A DNA stretch of 64,000 bases from Microlunatus elymi (GTDB lineage Bacteria; Actinomycetota; Actinomycetes; Propionibacteriales; Propionibacteriaceae): contig NZ_CP041692.1 in NCBI RefSeq assembly GCF_007362775.1, positions 868,001-932,000 on the forward strand, written 5' to 3'. The notes beneath the pieces were generated by a model, which saw only the letters and a program-made list of their open reading frames with translations, searched no databases and was not told where the DNA came from. The translations under genes and the position numbers were made by a program. Of this stretch, positions 50,710 through 62,228 are shown one piece after another (position 1 is the stretch's first letter; every line of letters starts with the position of its first letter).

Positions 50710-52694
50710 CACCGGCGGGCCAGCCGGTAGGCGTCCGCGTGCTGCAGGCCGCCCAGATCCCAGTCCCGTTGTTCCAGATCCGGCCAGTCGGCGGGCGGAT
50801 GCTGCCGGAGGTCGCTCAGCGCGGCAGTGATCGTCTGGGCACTGATCGGCCCGGAGTAGGTGTGCACCCAACCGGGCCCGACCTCGGCGGCGAGCTTGTG
50901 GTTGACCTCGTTGTCGGGCACCAGCACCGGACGATCCAGCGACAGCGCGGTCAACACCGCGGCCGAGTTGTGCATCTCGGCGTACGGCAGTACCACCAGC
51001 TCGGCCTCGGTCACCCCTCGTACCAGTTCGGGATCCTCGACGAACTCCAGCCGCAGCCGGACGCGCTGGTCCTTGCCGGCCGCCTGGATGATCTCGTCGG
51101 CCAACTCGGTCGTCGACGGACGGCCCAGCACCTCCAGGCTGAGGGTTGGGTCGGGGCTCTCGGTGAAGGCCCGCACCAACGCCGGAACACCCTTGTAGCG
51201 GCGGACCAGCCCGTAGAACACGATCCGACCGGCGACCATGGTCGACTTCTGCTGGCTGCCGTACCAGTCCCGGTAGTGACCGTGCAGCACGGTGACTCCC
51301 GGCCGGCCGGCAGGCAACTCGGTGCTCGTGTTCAACCGGATCCAGACGGCGGTCTGACGTTCCGCGGCCCGAAGCAACGCGACCTCGATCGGGTCGATGC
51401 CGCTGGGCAATTCGAGGTTGTGCATCGTGCGCACGATCGCGATCCGCCGGATCCGCATCCGGGCCAGGAAGATCGCGAACAGCACCCGCCGGGCCGCCGT
51501 CTTCGCAGGCGTACTTCCTTCCAGCAGAATCTCCGGCCAGTGCACGTGAAACACGTCGTAGTCGCCCAGCAGCGCGGTTCGCCAGGAGAAGTACTTGATC
51601 TTCAACCCGGGTGCCTTGCGCAATCCGCGTTCGAGCAACAGCCGGTACGGGTTGGCCTTGGGCGGCGTCGCCGGAAACGACATCAGCGCGACGATCGGAC
51701 TCGCATCCGCATCCTCCACCCGAGGTTCCTGAGCTCGTCGAAGGGCCGGCTCCGCGGTATCGGATATCCCGTCTCGACGCACGGGGGATCGCATCGAGCG
51801 GGCCGCGATTCCCAACCCTGCCAACGATCCGGCAACGCTGGCGATCAGTGGGGCGGGGGAGTGCAACAGCTGTCGTCGACCACCGCGGAGCAAGATCAGC
51901 CAGCTCTCGCGCGGAGTCGTGATCATCCAGTTCAACCGCTGCCGACGGCCGAGCTGCCGGGACGCGAAGACCAGCCGATTGCGGCAGTTGTAGAAGTAGT
52001 AGCGGTTGGACAGCCGGCGGTCATGATCATCGCGTTGGGTGCCGCCCTCGCTGTGGGTGACCACGAGGTCCTCGCGGACTACCGGCCGGCCACCGACCCG
52101 ACGGACGCGCAGGCTGAAGTCAACGTCTTCCCAGTAAAGGAAGTAGCCGTCGGGCATGCCGCCGACCCGTTGCCGCAATGTCTCGGAGAACGCCAGGCAC
52201 GCGCCGCTGACCCAGGCTGATTCATGCCGACGAATGTCGCGCAACCCAGGTCGCCCGCGCATCCTGCCCGTCGGCAACTCCACTGCCATCCCCGCCGACC
52301 AAGTGCTGCCGTCCGGGCGCAGGACCTTGGGTGCAACCAGGTCCAGCGGATGCGCGCGTACATGATCATGAAAGGCAGCCAGCGTGTCTGAATCGATCGT
52401 TGCATCCGGGTTGATCAACAGGTACGCGTCCGCACCGGCCCGGCGGGCAGCCGCGAGCCCGGCATTCACTCCCGCGCCGAAGCCGGCGTTGGTGTCCAAC
52501 AGCACCGCGGTCCAGCCGAGCTCGTGACACAGTTCGGCGACCCGGTCACGTTCGGCCTCACCGGAATAGTTGTCCACCACCACGACCCGGCAACCCGGTA
52601 CGCCGGCCAATCCGGCCAGGTTGCGTCTCAGCAGCCCGGTCGAGCCGTAGTTCACCACCACGACGCCGATCACTGATTGCGATCCGTCCTGCAT
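50688..52694 (-). CDS. Fused glycosyltransferase: GT2 N-terminal, GT4-like C-terminal
   Basis: This 668-residue protein starts at ATG 52694. Residues 1-290 are a GT2 rhamnosyltransferase-like domain (VIGVVVVNYGSTGLLRRNLAGL, VVVVDNYSG, TNAGFGAGVNAGL, YLLINPDATID, YFLYWEDVDFSLRVRRVGG). Residues about 327-668 are a GT4-like GT-B domain without a strict EX7E box (SFPATPPKANPYRLLLERGL, DVFHVHWPEILL, VRTMHNLE, FYGLVRRYKGVPALVRAF, VLPYAEMHNSAAVLTALSLDRPVLV). The junction reads through a REP-like repeat word. The fusion would place two sugar additions in one chain. It shares the CGGGGGA-type leader of the exopolysaccharide genes, so it may belong to that regulon. Confidence 0.83.
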   Translation of the reverse strand: MQDGSQSVIGVVVVNYGSTGLLRRNLAGLAGVPGCRVVVVDNYSGEAERDRVAELCHELGWTAVLLDTNAGFGAGVNAGLAAARRAGADAYLLINPDATIDSDTLAAFHDHVRAHPLDLVAPKVLRPDGSTWSAGMAVELPTGRMRGRPGLRDIRRHESAWVSGACLAFSETLRQRVGGMPDGYFLYWEDVDFSLRVRRVGGRPVVREDLVVTHSEGGTQRDDHDRRLSNRYYFYNCRNRLVFASRQLGRRQRLNWMITTPRESWLILLRGGRRQLLHSPAPLIASVAGSLAGLGIAARSMRSPVRRDGISDTAEPALRRAQEPRVEDADASPIVALMSFPATPPKANPYRLLLERGLRKAPGLKIKYFSWRTALLGDYDVFHVHWPEILLEGSTPAKTAARRVLFAIFLARMRIRRIAIVRTMHNLELPSGIDPIEVALLRAAERQTAVWIRLNTSTELPAGRPGVTVLHGHYRDWYGSQQKSTMVAGRIVFYGLVRRYKGVPALVRAFTESPDPTLSLEVLGRPSTTELADEIIQAAGKDQRVRLRLEFVEDPELVRGVTEAELVVLPYAEMHNSAAVLTALSLDRPVLVPDNEVNHKLAAEVGPGWVHTYSGPISAQTITAALSDLRQHPPADWPDLEQRDWDLGGLQHADAYRLARRWVHRRRQ
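51728..51744. repeat. REP-like word inside the GT2-GT4 junction
   Basis: CCTGAGCTCGTCGAAGG lies in the coding linker. The same word with one change occurs at 54527-54543. Confidence 0.6.
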
Positions 52695-52827
52695 GCGGTC
52701 CTGCTCCCCCGATCCGGCCGCCGCCTTCTCCGATGGCCGGAGCATCCCCCGATGGCAGGCGTGCCGTCGGGCCACATCGTAGAAGGCCGCCGCGTCAGAT
52801 GGGCGGAAACCCGCGAGGTCGGCGCGA

Positions 52828-53337
52828 TCAGCGGGACTGGTCGAGGAGCCGCTCGACGTCCTGGCGGTGATGCACCAACTCGTGAACGGTGTGGGCGGCT
52901 AGCCATCGCAACGTCTTGGTGGCCGGCTGGGGATAGTTGTAGACAACGGTACGAGACCAGTCGTCCTCGTCCATCGCCTCGAGAGAACGCGCCAGCCAGT
53001 CGGCGGTCATGCGGATCTCGGCCTCGAGCTGGCCGGCATCGATACCCTCGTACTCGCGCCATTCGACGCGTTCATCGCGGCCCATCGGGATGATGGTGTG
53101 ACCGGAATGGAGTCTCGCAGCGAGTACGCGTTCGCGCTGCACGAGCAGCACATCACGAACGTGCCCGCCGTATTCCAGTGCCGACCATTCGCCACCTGGA
53201 CGACGCGTCACCGCAACCGGATCGGAGTGGGCGAGTCGGTCGGCCAGCTCTCCGGCCTCGAAGCGAATCGCCCTGGCGGCCGTGGCGGAAGCGACCGAAC
53301 CGTAGTCGAATCCACAGTGTTCGCACTGCTCATCCAT
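52828..53337 (-). CDS. DinB/mycothiol-transferase-like four-helix protein with N-terminal CxxC
   Basis: This 169-residue protein starts MDEQCEHCGFDYG, an isolated C-x2-C pair. It then has a DinB-type bundle: GGEWSALEYGGHVRDVLLVQRERV (first metal His), and LAAHTVHELVHHRQDVERLL at the end with two conserved His. Relatives in actinobacteria are mycothiol-dependent or metal-dependent enzymes of unknown substrate. It is divergent from the DUF2342 gene. Confidence 0.78.
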   Translation of the reverse strand: MDEQCEHCGFDYGSVASATAARAIRFEAGELADRLAHSDPVAVTRRPGGEWSALEYGGHVRDVLLVQRERVLAARLHSGHTIIPMGRDERVEWREYEGIDAGQLEAEIRMTADWLARSLEAMDEDDWSRTVVYNYPQPATKTLRWLAAHTVHELVHHRQDVERLLDQSR

Positions 53338-53448
53338 GGCGCCATGCTTTCATCGCGCCGCGGCAATCCCACGGTGCGCCATCACGGGGGTCGGCTCAGG
53401 GTCGCGACCGGCGGGTTCACTGACCATCGACCGCATAGAGTTCCGGGC

Positions 53449-54531
53449 ATGAGTACAGCGATGGTCGACTGGAACGTCGCGGTCAAGACCGCCCGCAAAC
53501 TGGTCAAGCCCGGCCCGGAGATCTCGATGGAGGGTGCGTTGTCCGCGGTTGCGGAGCTGCGCGATGCCGCCGAACGTGCCGAGACCTACGTGCAGCAGGT
53601 GACCGGACTGACCGTGCCGAGCGCCACCGCGCCGGTGCTGGTGGTCGATCGGCCGGGCTGGATCCAGGCGAACGCCGACGCCTTCAAGACGATCATGGAA
53701 CCGCTGAACGTCCGCGCAAGTCAGCGGCTGGCGGCCACTCGCGGCGGCGCCCAGCTGCAGCAGGTCAGCTCGCGGGTGAGCGGCGCCGAGGTCGGCGCGC
53801 TGCTGAGCTATCTGGCACCGAAGATCCTCGGTCAGTTCGACCCGTTCTATCCCGGCGAGCCGGGGGAGGCGGGCGGCCGGCTGCTCCTGGTCGCACCGAA
53901 CGTGGTGATGGTGGAACGCGAGCTCAAACTCGATCCGGCCGACTTCCGGCTGTGGGTCTGCCTGCACGAGGAGACCCACCGGGTGCAGTTCACCGCGGTG
54001 CCGTGGTTGCGCGAATACCTCAATGACCAGGTGGAACAGATCGTCGGCACCACCGACCTGGAACCGGGCGTCGTGCTGGAGATGATCAAGAACGCGGTCG
54101 GCAAGGTCGGGGAGGCGATCCGCGGCAACCAGGAGATCTCGATCGTCGATCTGGTGCAGACGCCGGCCCAGCGGGAGACGGTGGAACGGATCACCGCGGT
54201 GATGAGTCTGCTCGAGGGGCACGCGGATGTAGTGATGGACAGCGTCGGGCCGAGCGTGGTGCCGTCGGTGGATACCATCCGAGCCCGGTTCAATGTACGC
54301 CGGCAGGCGCAGGGCATCGATCGGCTGGTACGCAAGCTGCTCGGTCTGGACGCGAAGATGCGGCAGTACCGGGACGGCGCGAAATTCTGCAACCAGGTCA
54401 TCGACGCCGTCGGCATGGACGGCTTCAACCGGGTGTGGATCGGGCCGCAGACACTGCCGACGCCGGCCGAGATCGCCGACCCGTCACTTTGGGTCAAGCG
54501 GGTCCACGGCACCTCGCCCAAGGGATCCTGA
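53449..54531 (+). CDS. DUF2342 zinc-dependent metalloprotease-like protein
   Basis: This 360-residue protein contains FRLWVCLHEETHRVQFTAVPWL; HEETH is the HExxH zinc site. The long helical C-terminus contains MSLLEGHADVVMDSVGPSVVPS, where the downstream Glu and His could complete the site. The family (DUF2342, often labelled 'coenzyme F420 biosynthesis-associated') is restricted to actinobacteria and typically sits between dacB and tilS, as here. Biochemical role unknown. A REP-like word overlaps its last codons. Confidence 0.85.
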   Translation: MSTAMVDWNVAVKTARKLVKPGPEISMEGALSAVAELRDAAERAETYVQQVTGLTVPSATAPVLVVDRPGWIQANADAFKTIMEPLNVRASQRLAATRGGAQLQQVSSRVSGAEVGALLSYLAPKILGQFDPFYPGEPGEAGGRLLLVAPNVVMVERELKLDPADFRLWVCLHEETHRVQFTAVPWLREYLNDQVEQIVGTTDLEPGVVLEMIKNAVGKVGEAIRGNQEISIVDLVQTPAQRETVERITAVMSLLEGHADVVMDSVGPSVVPSVDTIRARFNVRRQAQGIDRLVRKLLGLDAKMRQYRDGAKFCNQVIDAVGMDGFNRVWIGPQTLPTPAEIADPSLWVKRVHGTSPKGS

Positions 54532-54543
54532 GCTTGTCGAAGG
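54527..54543. repeat. REP-like word at the end of the DUF2342 gene
   Basis: CCTGAGCTTGTCGAAGG overlaps the stop codon of the metalloprotease gene (TGA inside the word) and resembles a motif found between genes in many GC-rich bacteria. Confidence 0.6.
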
Positions 54544-54567
54544 ACCGTAACTCCTTCAGCACGAACC

Positions 54568-55614
54568 ATGGCTCGTAAGGCACTCGGCCCCGCGACGCTG
54601 CAGGTCGTCCAAGCCGTACGCGCGATGGCCGAACGCCCGATCGTCGCCGCCGTCTCCGGCGGCGGCGATTCGCTCGCCCTGGCCTTCGCAGTCGCCGAGG
54701 TCGCCCGCAAGCTCGGCCTCGACCACTCGGCGGTCACTGTTGATCACGGACTGCAGGCTGGGTCGGCGGAGCGAGCCCGCCTGGTTCAAGATCAACTACT
54801 ACGGTTCGGCTATCCCGACGTCGTGCTTCGACGGGTCGAGTTGACCCCGGACGCCGGGCCGGAAGCCGATGCACGTACTGCTCGCTATCGAGTGCTGGAA
54901 GCAGAAGCAGCCGAACGCAACGCGGATCTGTTCCTCGGCCACACTCTGGATGATCAGGCCGAGACCGTACTGCTGGGCCTGGCCCGCGGATCCGGTGTCC
55001 GGTCACTGGCGGGGATGGCGCCGCGATCAGGTCGCAGGGTTCGTCCCCTGCTCGGGGTGCATCGAGCTACAACGCAGGCTTGTTGCGTCGAACTCGGCCT
55101 TGAGGTCTGGAACGATCCGCACAACAGCGATCCCCGGTTCACCCGCTCCCGACTGCGACAGCGAGTGCTGCCGAGTCTGGAGAATGATCTTGGTCCCGGT
55201 GTCGCCGAAGCCCTGGCCCGAACCGCCGAACTGGCCCGCGCCGATGCCGATCTGCTGGACCGGTTGGCCGAGGAACTCCACGCGGCTGCCACCGCCGGGC
55301 CCCAGCCGCCCAACCTGGAGGTGATCAACGACGAGGTGCCTTCCGCGAACCGCGGATCGCGGAAGGTCCCGGTTGGTCCGGCGCTCAACTGCCCGATCCT
55401 CGCAGCCGCCGAGCCGGCGTTGCGGGGCCGGGTGATCAAACGCTGGTTGCTCGATTGTGGTGCCCGCGACATCGCGCTGCAGCATGTTCGTGCGGTCGAG
55501 TCGTTGATCATCGACTGGCACGGTCAGCGCCAGGTCCAGTTGCCGGGGATGACGGTCTGCCGCCGCGCCGGAGATCTGCTGGCGTCGGCCGCAGGTTCAA
55601 CTCCTCGGCGGTAA
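54568..55614 (+). CDS. tilS: tRNA(Ile)-lysidine synthase
   Basis: This 348-residue N-type ATP pyrophosphatase has a PP-loop AAVSGGGDSLALAF near residue 30, VTVDHGLQ, LGHTLDDQAETVLLGLARGSG and TRSRLRQRVLPSLE. It converts the wobble cytidine of the CAU anticodon of a minor tRNA-Ile to lysidine, which is essential for AUA decoding. The C-terminal region is short, as in actinobacteria. Its stop codon lies inside the left arm of a 25-bp inverted repeat. Confidence 0.92.
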   Translation: MARKALGPATLQVVQAVRAMAERPIVAAVSGGGDSLALAFAVAEVARKLGLDHSAVTVDHGLQAGSAERARLVQDQLLRFGYPDVVLRRVELTPDAGPEADARTARYRVLEAEAAERNADLFLGHTLDDQAETVLLGLARGSGVRSLAGMAPRSGRRVRPLLGVHRATTQACCVELGLEVWNDPHNSDPRFTRSRLRQRVLPSLENDLGPGVAEALARTAELARADADLLDRLAEELHAAATAGPQPPNLEVINDEVPSANRGSRKVPVGPALNCPILAAAEPALRGRVIKRWLLDCGARDIALQHVRAVESLIIDWHGQRQVQLPGMTVCRRAGDLLASAAGSTPRR

Positions 55615-55688
55615 GAACGTCGGAGCAGATGGGATCTACCCCACCGATCGCCGGGGGTTCGGGCCATCTGCTCCGACGTTCTTACCGC
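55608..55688. repeat. 25-bp perfect inverted repeat with 31-bp spacer
   Basis: The left arm (55608-55632, beginning GCGGTAAGAACG) and right arm (55664-55688, ending CGTTCTTACCGC) are exact reverse complements. The repeat covers the tilS stop codon and ends eleven bases before the stop of the convergent oxidoreductase gene. It could be a bidirectional terminator, but its length and arms suit a non-autonomous repeat element. Confidence 0.8.
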
Positions 55689-55698
55689 TCGGACCGGA

Positions 55699-56193
55699 TC
55701 AGTGCGGCGGTTCGACCGGGATCCGCGCGTCCACTTCGGTCTCGGTGCGCGGGTCACTGCCGCGGACCAGGATCCACCGGTCGGTCACCCGCATCCGAAA
55801 GATGCGCAGCTTCCCGGCGCCGGTCACCTCGAGCTCGTCCAGCTGGTTCGGCTCGGGCAATCCGCGGTTGAGCGTCCCCAGCCCCTCGGCGATCCCGGCG
55901 TGATGAACCAGGGACGCGTGTCCGACGAGGTATGCCGCCGACGCGGCACCGACCGGCGCGGTCGAGTCGAAGACGGTGGCCGCGACCGCGTCCCGGGCAG
56001 CGATGTTGCTCGAATGCCTGCTCCCGGGCGCGGACACCCAGAAGACGTCGCCGATCTCGTTCATCCGGAAGAACACCGGCGACGCCCAGGGCAGCCCGTC
56101 GTCGTCCGCGGTGGCCAGCACCAGATAGTTCAGCCTGGCCACGATCTCGCTGAATTCCTGCCAGGACGCGCGCTGCGAATCGATGGTGATCAT
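55699..56193 (-). CDS. Pyridoxamine 5'-phosphate oxidase-like flavin protein
   Basis: This 164-residue split-barrel protein starts MITIDSQRASWQEFSEIVARLNYLVLATADDDGLPWASPVFF, as in actinobacterial PPOX/F420-dependent families. It continues with WVSAPGSRHSSNIAARDAVAATVFD. It likely binds FMN or F420. ATG 56193 is chosen because the fold begins there. The substrate is unknown. Confidence 0.82.
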   Translation of the reverse strand: MITIDSQRASWQEFSEIVARLNYLVLATADDDGLPWASPVFFRMNEIGDVFWVSAPGSRHSSNIAARDAVAATVFDSTAPVGAASAAYLVGHASLVHHAGIAEGLGTLNRGLPEPNQLDELEVTGAGKLRIFRMRVTDRWILVRGSDPRTETEVDARIPVEPPH

Positions 56194-56307
56194 CGCCCAA
56201 CCTCCATGTCGCCTTCCATCCTGCCGTCGTCCGGGAGCGATCGGGCCAAGTGGAGGTTGCGATGTCATCACCGAACGCGGCTGAAGGCCACCAGTCCGGT
56301 CGCGGCC

Positions 56308-57075
56308 TCAACCGGAACGGGTTGCGGTCACCACCAACAACCGGCTGGTGTCGGTCAGTGGTTCGTTCCGCCAACCGCCGGCGATTGATTCGATCCGCAG
56401 CCCGGCATCGGCCAGGTCGGCGGTCAACTCCGTACGCGTCCGAAAGGCCAGCACAGTAGTGAAGACGACGTGCTCGCCGGTGGCCTCGAAGACGTTGTGC
56501 GCCGCAAACGTCAGCTGGCCGCCGTTGCCGTCGTCGAAGCCGGTGACCGCGGTGATCTCGAGCCATTCGGTCAGCGGACCATGATCGGTATCGCGAGTGG
56601 CCATGGTGTTCTCCGCTGACCAGGACTCCCAGGCCCGAGCGGTCGGATTGCGGGTCTCGAAGGTCAGCACTCCGCCCGGTCGGAGGACTCGCGCGACCGA
56701 TCGCAACGTACGGTGCCAATCCGCGCCGACGATGTGCTGGGCGGTGTTGCCGGACATGATCACCAGATCGACCGAGCCGGGGTGCAGCAACGCGTCCAGC
56801 ACACTGGCATCGCCGTACTGCCAGATCACCTGATCATGTCCGGGCCGGGCCTTGGCGAGGTCCAACATGGTTCGCGACGGGTCGATTCCCAGCACCGTAC
56901 GATCCGGGCCGGCCAGCGTCACGGTCAGCAGCCCGGTGCCGCAACCAAGATCAACAATTCTGCGGACGCCGGCCCGGCCGGCCGTCCGGCGGAAGTAGTC
57001 GTGATCTTCGCCGGCCGGGTTGTCCGCGTCGTACAACGCGGCCAGCCGGGGATCACCGAACGGATCATCGGTCAC
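56308..57075 (-). CDS. Class I SAM-dependent methyltransferase
   Basis: This 255-residue protein has VRRIVDLGCGTGLLTVTLA (motif I), VLGIDPSRTMLDLAK (motif II) and SVDLVIMSGNTAQHIVG, RVLRPGGVLTFETRNP (motifs for post-SAM loops). The small-molecule target is unknown. GTG 57075 is one base beyond the stop of the DinB-like gene, so both are co-translated. Confidence 0.85.
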   Translation of the reverse strand: MTDDPFGDPRLAALYDADNPAGEDHDYFRRTAGRAGVRRIVDLGCGTGLLTVTLAGPDRTVLGIDPSRTMLDLAKARPGHDQVIWQYGDASVLDALLHPGSVDLVIMSGNTAQHIVGADWHRTLRSVARVLRPGGVLTFETRNPTARAWESWSAENTMATRDTDHGPLTEWLEITAVTGFDDGNGGQLTFAAHNVFEATGEHVVFTTVLAFRTRTELTADLADAGLRIESIAGGWRNEPLTDTSRLLVVTATRSG

Positions 57076-57076
57076 G

Positions 57077-57649
57077 TCACAACCCCGTACGGCCGTCGAT
57101 GCACTCCCGAAGCAGGTCTGCGTGGCCACAATGCCGGGCGTACTCCTCAATCAGATGTACGAGGATGTCGCGGACACTGGCGGACTCGCCGCCGTCGGGC
57201 AGGCGGACGCGTTCGCCGAGACTGTCGTCGGATCTGGTCCCCAGCCAGGTCTCGGCGTTCGTGATCACCCGATGCCAGGTCGCGAACGCGTCATCGCGGC
57301 ACTCCTCGGTGCCGGCCGCGCCGTTGAAGTCGAGGTCGTGATCGGATTCGCTGCGATACATCCGCGGCCGATCCCACTGCCCCTGCAGCACCCGGACGAA
57401 CCAACCGTCCTCGACGGCCGCCATGTGTCGGACCAGCCCGAGCAGTGACAGGTTGCTCGGCGGCACGCTAGCGGTTGCCAGCTGCTCCGGCGTCAGGTCC
57501 TGACACTTCAGCTCGAGGGTGAGCCGGTACTGCCGCAGATAGTCGCGATAGGTGGCGAGTTCCCCGTCCGGCGTGCTCCGGTTCGGCCGCGGATCCCGTT
57601 CCGGCGGCAGCCACAACCCCGCATACCCCGCCGGCGATTCATCACTCAT
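57077..57649 (-). CDS. DinB/DUF664-family protein
   Basis: This 190-residue four-helix bundle protein has TPEQLATASVPPSNLSLLGLVRHMAAVEDGWFVRVLQG (first metal His) and SVRDILVHLIEEYARHCGHADLLRECIDG (His pair). It resembles DUF664 proteins, thiol-dependent enzymes of unknown substrate. ATG 57649 is used. The longer frame to 58045 only reads through the direct-repeat array and shows peptide repeats with no homology. Confidence 0.83.
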   Translation of the reverse strand: MSDESPAGYAGLWLPPERDPRPNRSTPDGELATYRDYLRQYRLTLELKCQDLTPEQLATASVPPSNLSLLGLVRHMAAVEDGWFVRVLQGQWDRPRMYRSESDHDLDFNGAAGTEECRDDAFATWHRVITNAETWLGTRSDDSLGERVRLPDGGESASVRDILVHLIEEYARHCGHADLLRECIDGRTGL

Positions 57650-57779
57650 ACCGCCACCCAACCGGTGTTGCTGTGCCTCGGCAATCCGATATCGCGATCT
57701 GCAGCGCCGCTCTCGGCTCGACCGGGTGTCCCTGGGTGCCCATGGGTCGGAGACGCTCGGGACGGACCCGGCAGCTGGC

Positions 57780-57966
57780 GTCGTTTGGCAACTGCGGGTG
57801 GGAAAGGTCCGGGGTTCGATCGGGCTCGCTGGGTCGTTTGTCCACTCCGGGTGGGAAACGGACGGGATTCGGTCGGGGTACCGCGTCGTTTGCCCGCTCC
57901 GGGTGGGAAACGTCCGGCTCCGGACCGTTCGATCGCGGCGTCTGGCGGCCGCGGGCGGGAAAACGT
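57780..57966. repeat. Four degenerate direct repeats of 52-55 bp
   Basis: Units start at about 57780, 57833, 57885 and 57940. Each has GTCGTTTGNCC, then CTCCGGGTGGGAAACG (best in the second and third), then a GGNNTTCGNTCGGG segment. Both the 28-base core and the part between cores are similar from unit to unit. The fourth is the most decayed. Confidence 0.7.
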
Positions 57967-58095
57967 CGTTCCGAACGACGCCGAGCGGCGGTCCGTCTAC
58001 GAGACCCGAACCCCGACGAGCGCTCAGACCGTTGGCGCCGCGCAAGGTCTCGAATCAGCGATGAACGACCCGTCGAGCGCGCCAGCGCGAGACCG

Positions 58096-58112
58096 ACTCC
58101 GCATCATGCGGA
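58096..58112. promoter_or_regulatory. Perfect palindrome upstream of hpt
   Basis: CTCCGCAT and ATGCGGAG flank one base. An outer GA...TC extends it imperfectly. It may be an operator or part of a hairpin in the hpt leader. Confidence 0.35.
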
Positions 58113-58245
58113 GGAGTCGGAGCGAGGTGCCAGCGATGGCGGGACCACGGCGGGGGTACGGGCTCCGGTAGTCGCCACCCGGAACGCAACCTGCGCACGC
58201 AAGACGGGTGGCAGCGGCACTCAAACGGACCGCTAATCTGACGCC

Positions 58246-58797
58246 GTGGATGACGCGCACGTCGGCAATGAACTGACGCAGGTCCTGTACACCCCCGAGG
58301 ATCTCTCGGCCCGGCTGAAGGAAGTGTCGGCCGAGATCGATCAGGAGTACAAGGACAAGGACCTACTCCTGGTCGGCGTCCTGAGTGGTGCGGTGATGGT
58401 GATGGCCGACCTGTCCCGGGCGCTGACCATCCACTGCGAGATGGACTGGATGGCCATCTCCTCCTACGGCTCCGGCACTCAGTCCTCGGGCGTGGTCCGC
58501 ATCCTCAAGGACCTGAACACCGACATCGCCGATCGGCACGTACTGATCGTCGAGGACATCATCGACACCGGTCTGACCCTGTCGTACCTGGTCAGCAATC
58601 TGCGTTCGCGCGGACCGGCGAGCCTGGAGATCATGACCATGTTCCGCAAGCCCGAAGCGGCCAAGAGCGACGTGGACGTGCGCTGGGTCGGCTTCGACAT
58701 CCCGAACGAGTTCGTCGTCGGGTACGGGTTGGATTACGACGGCCGCTACCGCAACCTCACCTCGGTCGGCACCCTGTCGCCGCACATCTACAGCTGA
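58246..58797 (+). CDS. hpt: Hypoxanthine phosphoribosyltransferase
   Basis: This 183-residue enzyme has the PRPP loop in DRHVLIVEDIIDTGLTLSYL, MDWMAISSYGSGTQSSGVVRI (flexible loop) and VDVRWVGFDIPNEFVVGYGLDYDGRYRNL, typical of HPRT. It salvages hypoxanthine and guanine. GTG 58246 starts the gene. The order tilS, hpt, ftsH, folE is widespread in actinobacteria, with three extra minus-strand genes placed between tilS and hpt here. Confidence 0.93.
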   Translation: MDDAHVGNELTQVLYTPEDLSARLKEVSAEIDQEYKDKDLLLVGVLSGAVMVMADLSRALTIHCEMDWMAISSYGSGTQSSGVVRILKDLNTDIADRHVLIVEDIIDTGLTLSYLVSNLRSRGPASLEIMTMFRKPEAAKSDVDVRWVGFDIPNEFVVGYGLDYDGRYRNLTSVGTLSPHIYS

Positions 58798-59100
58798 CCG
58801 CCGCCGACCCTCAAACCACCGATTTCCACCCTGAGCCGGGCGGGTTTCGCCCGCGATCGGCGTCCGACCCGAGTACCCTTCGCGGCCGCCCATCGGTCCA
58901 GTTGGCAAGACCGGCTAGCCTTAGGCACCGTGTACGGTCGGATGATCCGAAAATCAGGCGGAGTGTGTCTTCGTCGACCAGTCGCGCCCCAACCCGGCGC
59001 CGCCGGAACAGATCAACTCGGCGTAGCCGGAACTGATCAGACCGGGCGCGGCTGCGACCCCACGAGCAGGACGTCCGATTAAGAACCGACAAGGCAGGTC
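58798..59100. other. hpt-ftsH intergenic region with a GC hairpin
   Basis: CGGGCG/CGCCCG pair at 58837-58853, about 40 bases after the hpt stop, a likely terminator. The rest probably holds the ftsH promoter; a TTGGCA hexamer near 58,903 is the only candidate I see. AAGGCAGG precedes the ftsH ATG. Confidence 0.4.
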
Positions 59101-61557
<2,457 letters not shown>

Positions 61558-61559
61558 CC

Positions 61560-62210
61560 GTGGTTGACAACCAAGTCGCCAGCACCAACGGCCGGGCCGT
61601 GGAAGCCGATGTCAGCAACGGCGCGCTGCTGGGCCCCGGCCATTCGGCGCCGTTCGATCATGATCGAATTGCTCGCGCCGTGCGTGAGTTGTTGATCGGG
61701 ATCGGCGAGGACCCCGATCGCGACGGGCTGCGGGACACTCCGCAGCGCGTCGCCCGGGCGTACGCGGAACTCTTCGCCGGGCTGCATCAGCAACCGTCCG
61801 AGGTGCTCGCCACCACGTTCGATCTTGATCATGACGAGATGGTGCTGGTCAAGGACATCGAGGTGTGGAGCGTCTGCGAGCATCACCTGCTGCCGTTCAC
61901 CGGAGTGGCGCACGTCGGCTACATCCCGGACGAGAACGGTCGGATCACCGGGTTGTCCAAGCTGGCCCGGTTGGTGGACGTCTACGCCAAACGACCGCAG
62001 GTGCAGGAGCGGCTGACCACTCAGATCGCCGACGAACTGGTCAACACGCTGAGCCCTCGGGGCGTGATCGTCGTTCTCGAATGTGAGCACCAGTGCATGA
62101 CCATGCGCGGTGTTCGTAAGCCTGGTTCGAAGACGATCACCAGCGCCGTACGTGGTGGCATGCGGGACCCCGTCACCCGGGCCGAGGCGATGAGCCTGAT
62201 CACCGGCTGA
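61560..62210 (+). CDS. folE: GTP cyclohydrolase I
   Basis: This 216-residue enzyme has [54 protein letters not shown] (zinc and active-site His) and [20 protein letters not shown] (second zinc Cys). It makes dihydroneopterin triphosphate, the first step of folate synthesis. GTG 61560 follows the ftsH stop by two bases, so the genes are coupled. Confidence 0.93.
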   Translation: MVDNQVASTNGRAVEADVSNGALLGPGHSAPFDHDRIARAVRELLIGIGEDPDRDGLRDTPQRVARAYAELFAGLHQQPSEVLATTFDLDHDEMVLVKDIEVWSVCEHHLLPFTGVAHVGYIPDENGRITGLSKLARLVDVYAKRPQVQERLTTQIADELVNTLSPRGVIVVLECEHQCMTMRGVRKPGSKTITSAVRGGMRDPVTRAEAMSLITG

Positions 62211-62228
62211 ATCGGCCGAATTCCAAGA

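Larger units (their letters stand above)
57650..58245. other. 596-bp gene-free stretch containing direct repeats
   Basis: Between the divergent DUF664 and hpt genes I see only the repeat array at 57,780-57,966 and the palindrome at 58,096-58,112. Open frames here lack family features. Confidence 0.6.

Noticed and set aside
57780-57966. CRISPR-like layout: 28-base repeats with 24-27-base spacers
   Set aside because: Repeats are too degenerate, the supposed spacers resemble one another, only four units exist and no cas genes are present in the window.
57650-58045. N-terminal extension of the DUF664 protein
   Set aside because: It only translates the direct-repeat array, giving repeated peptides unlike the family.
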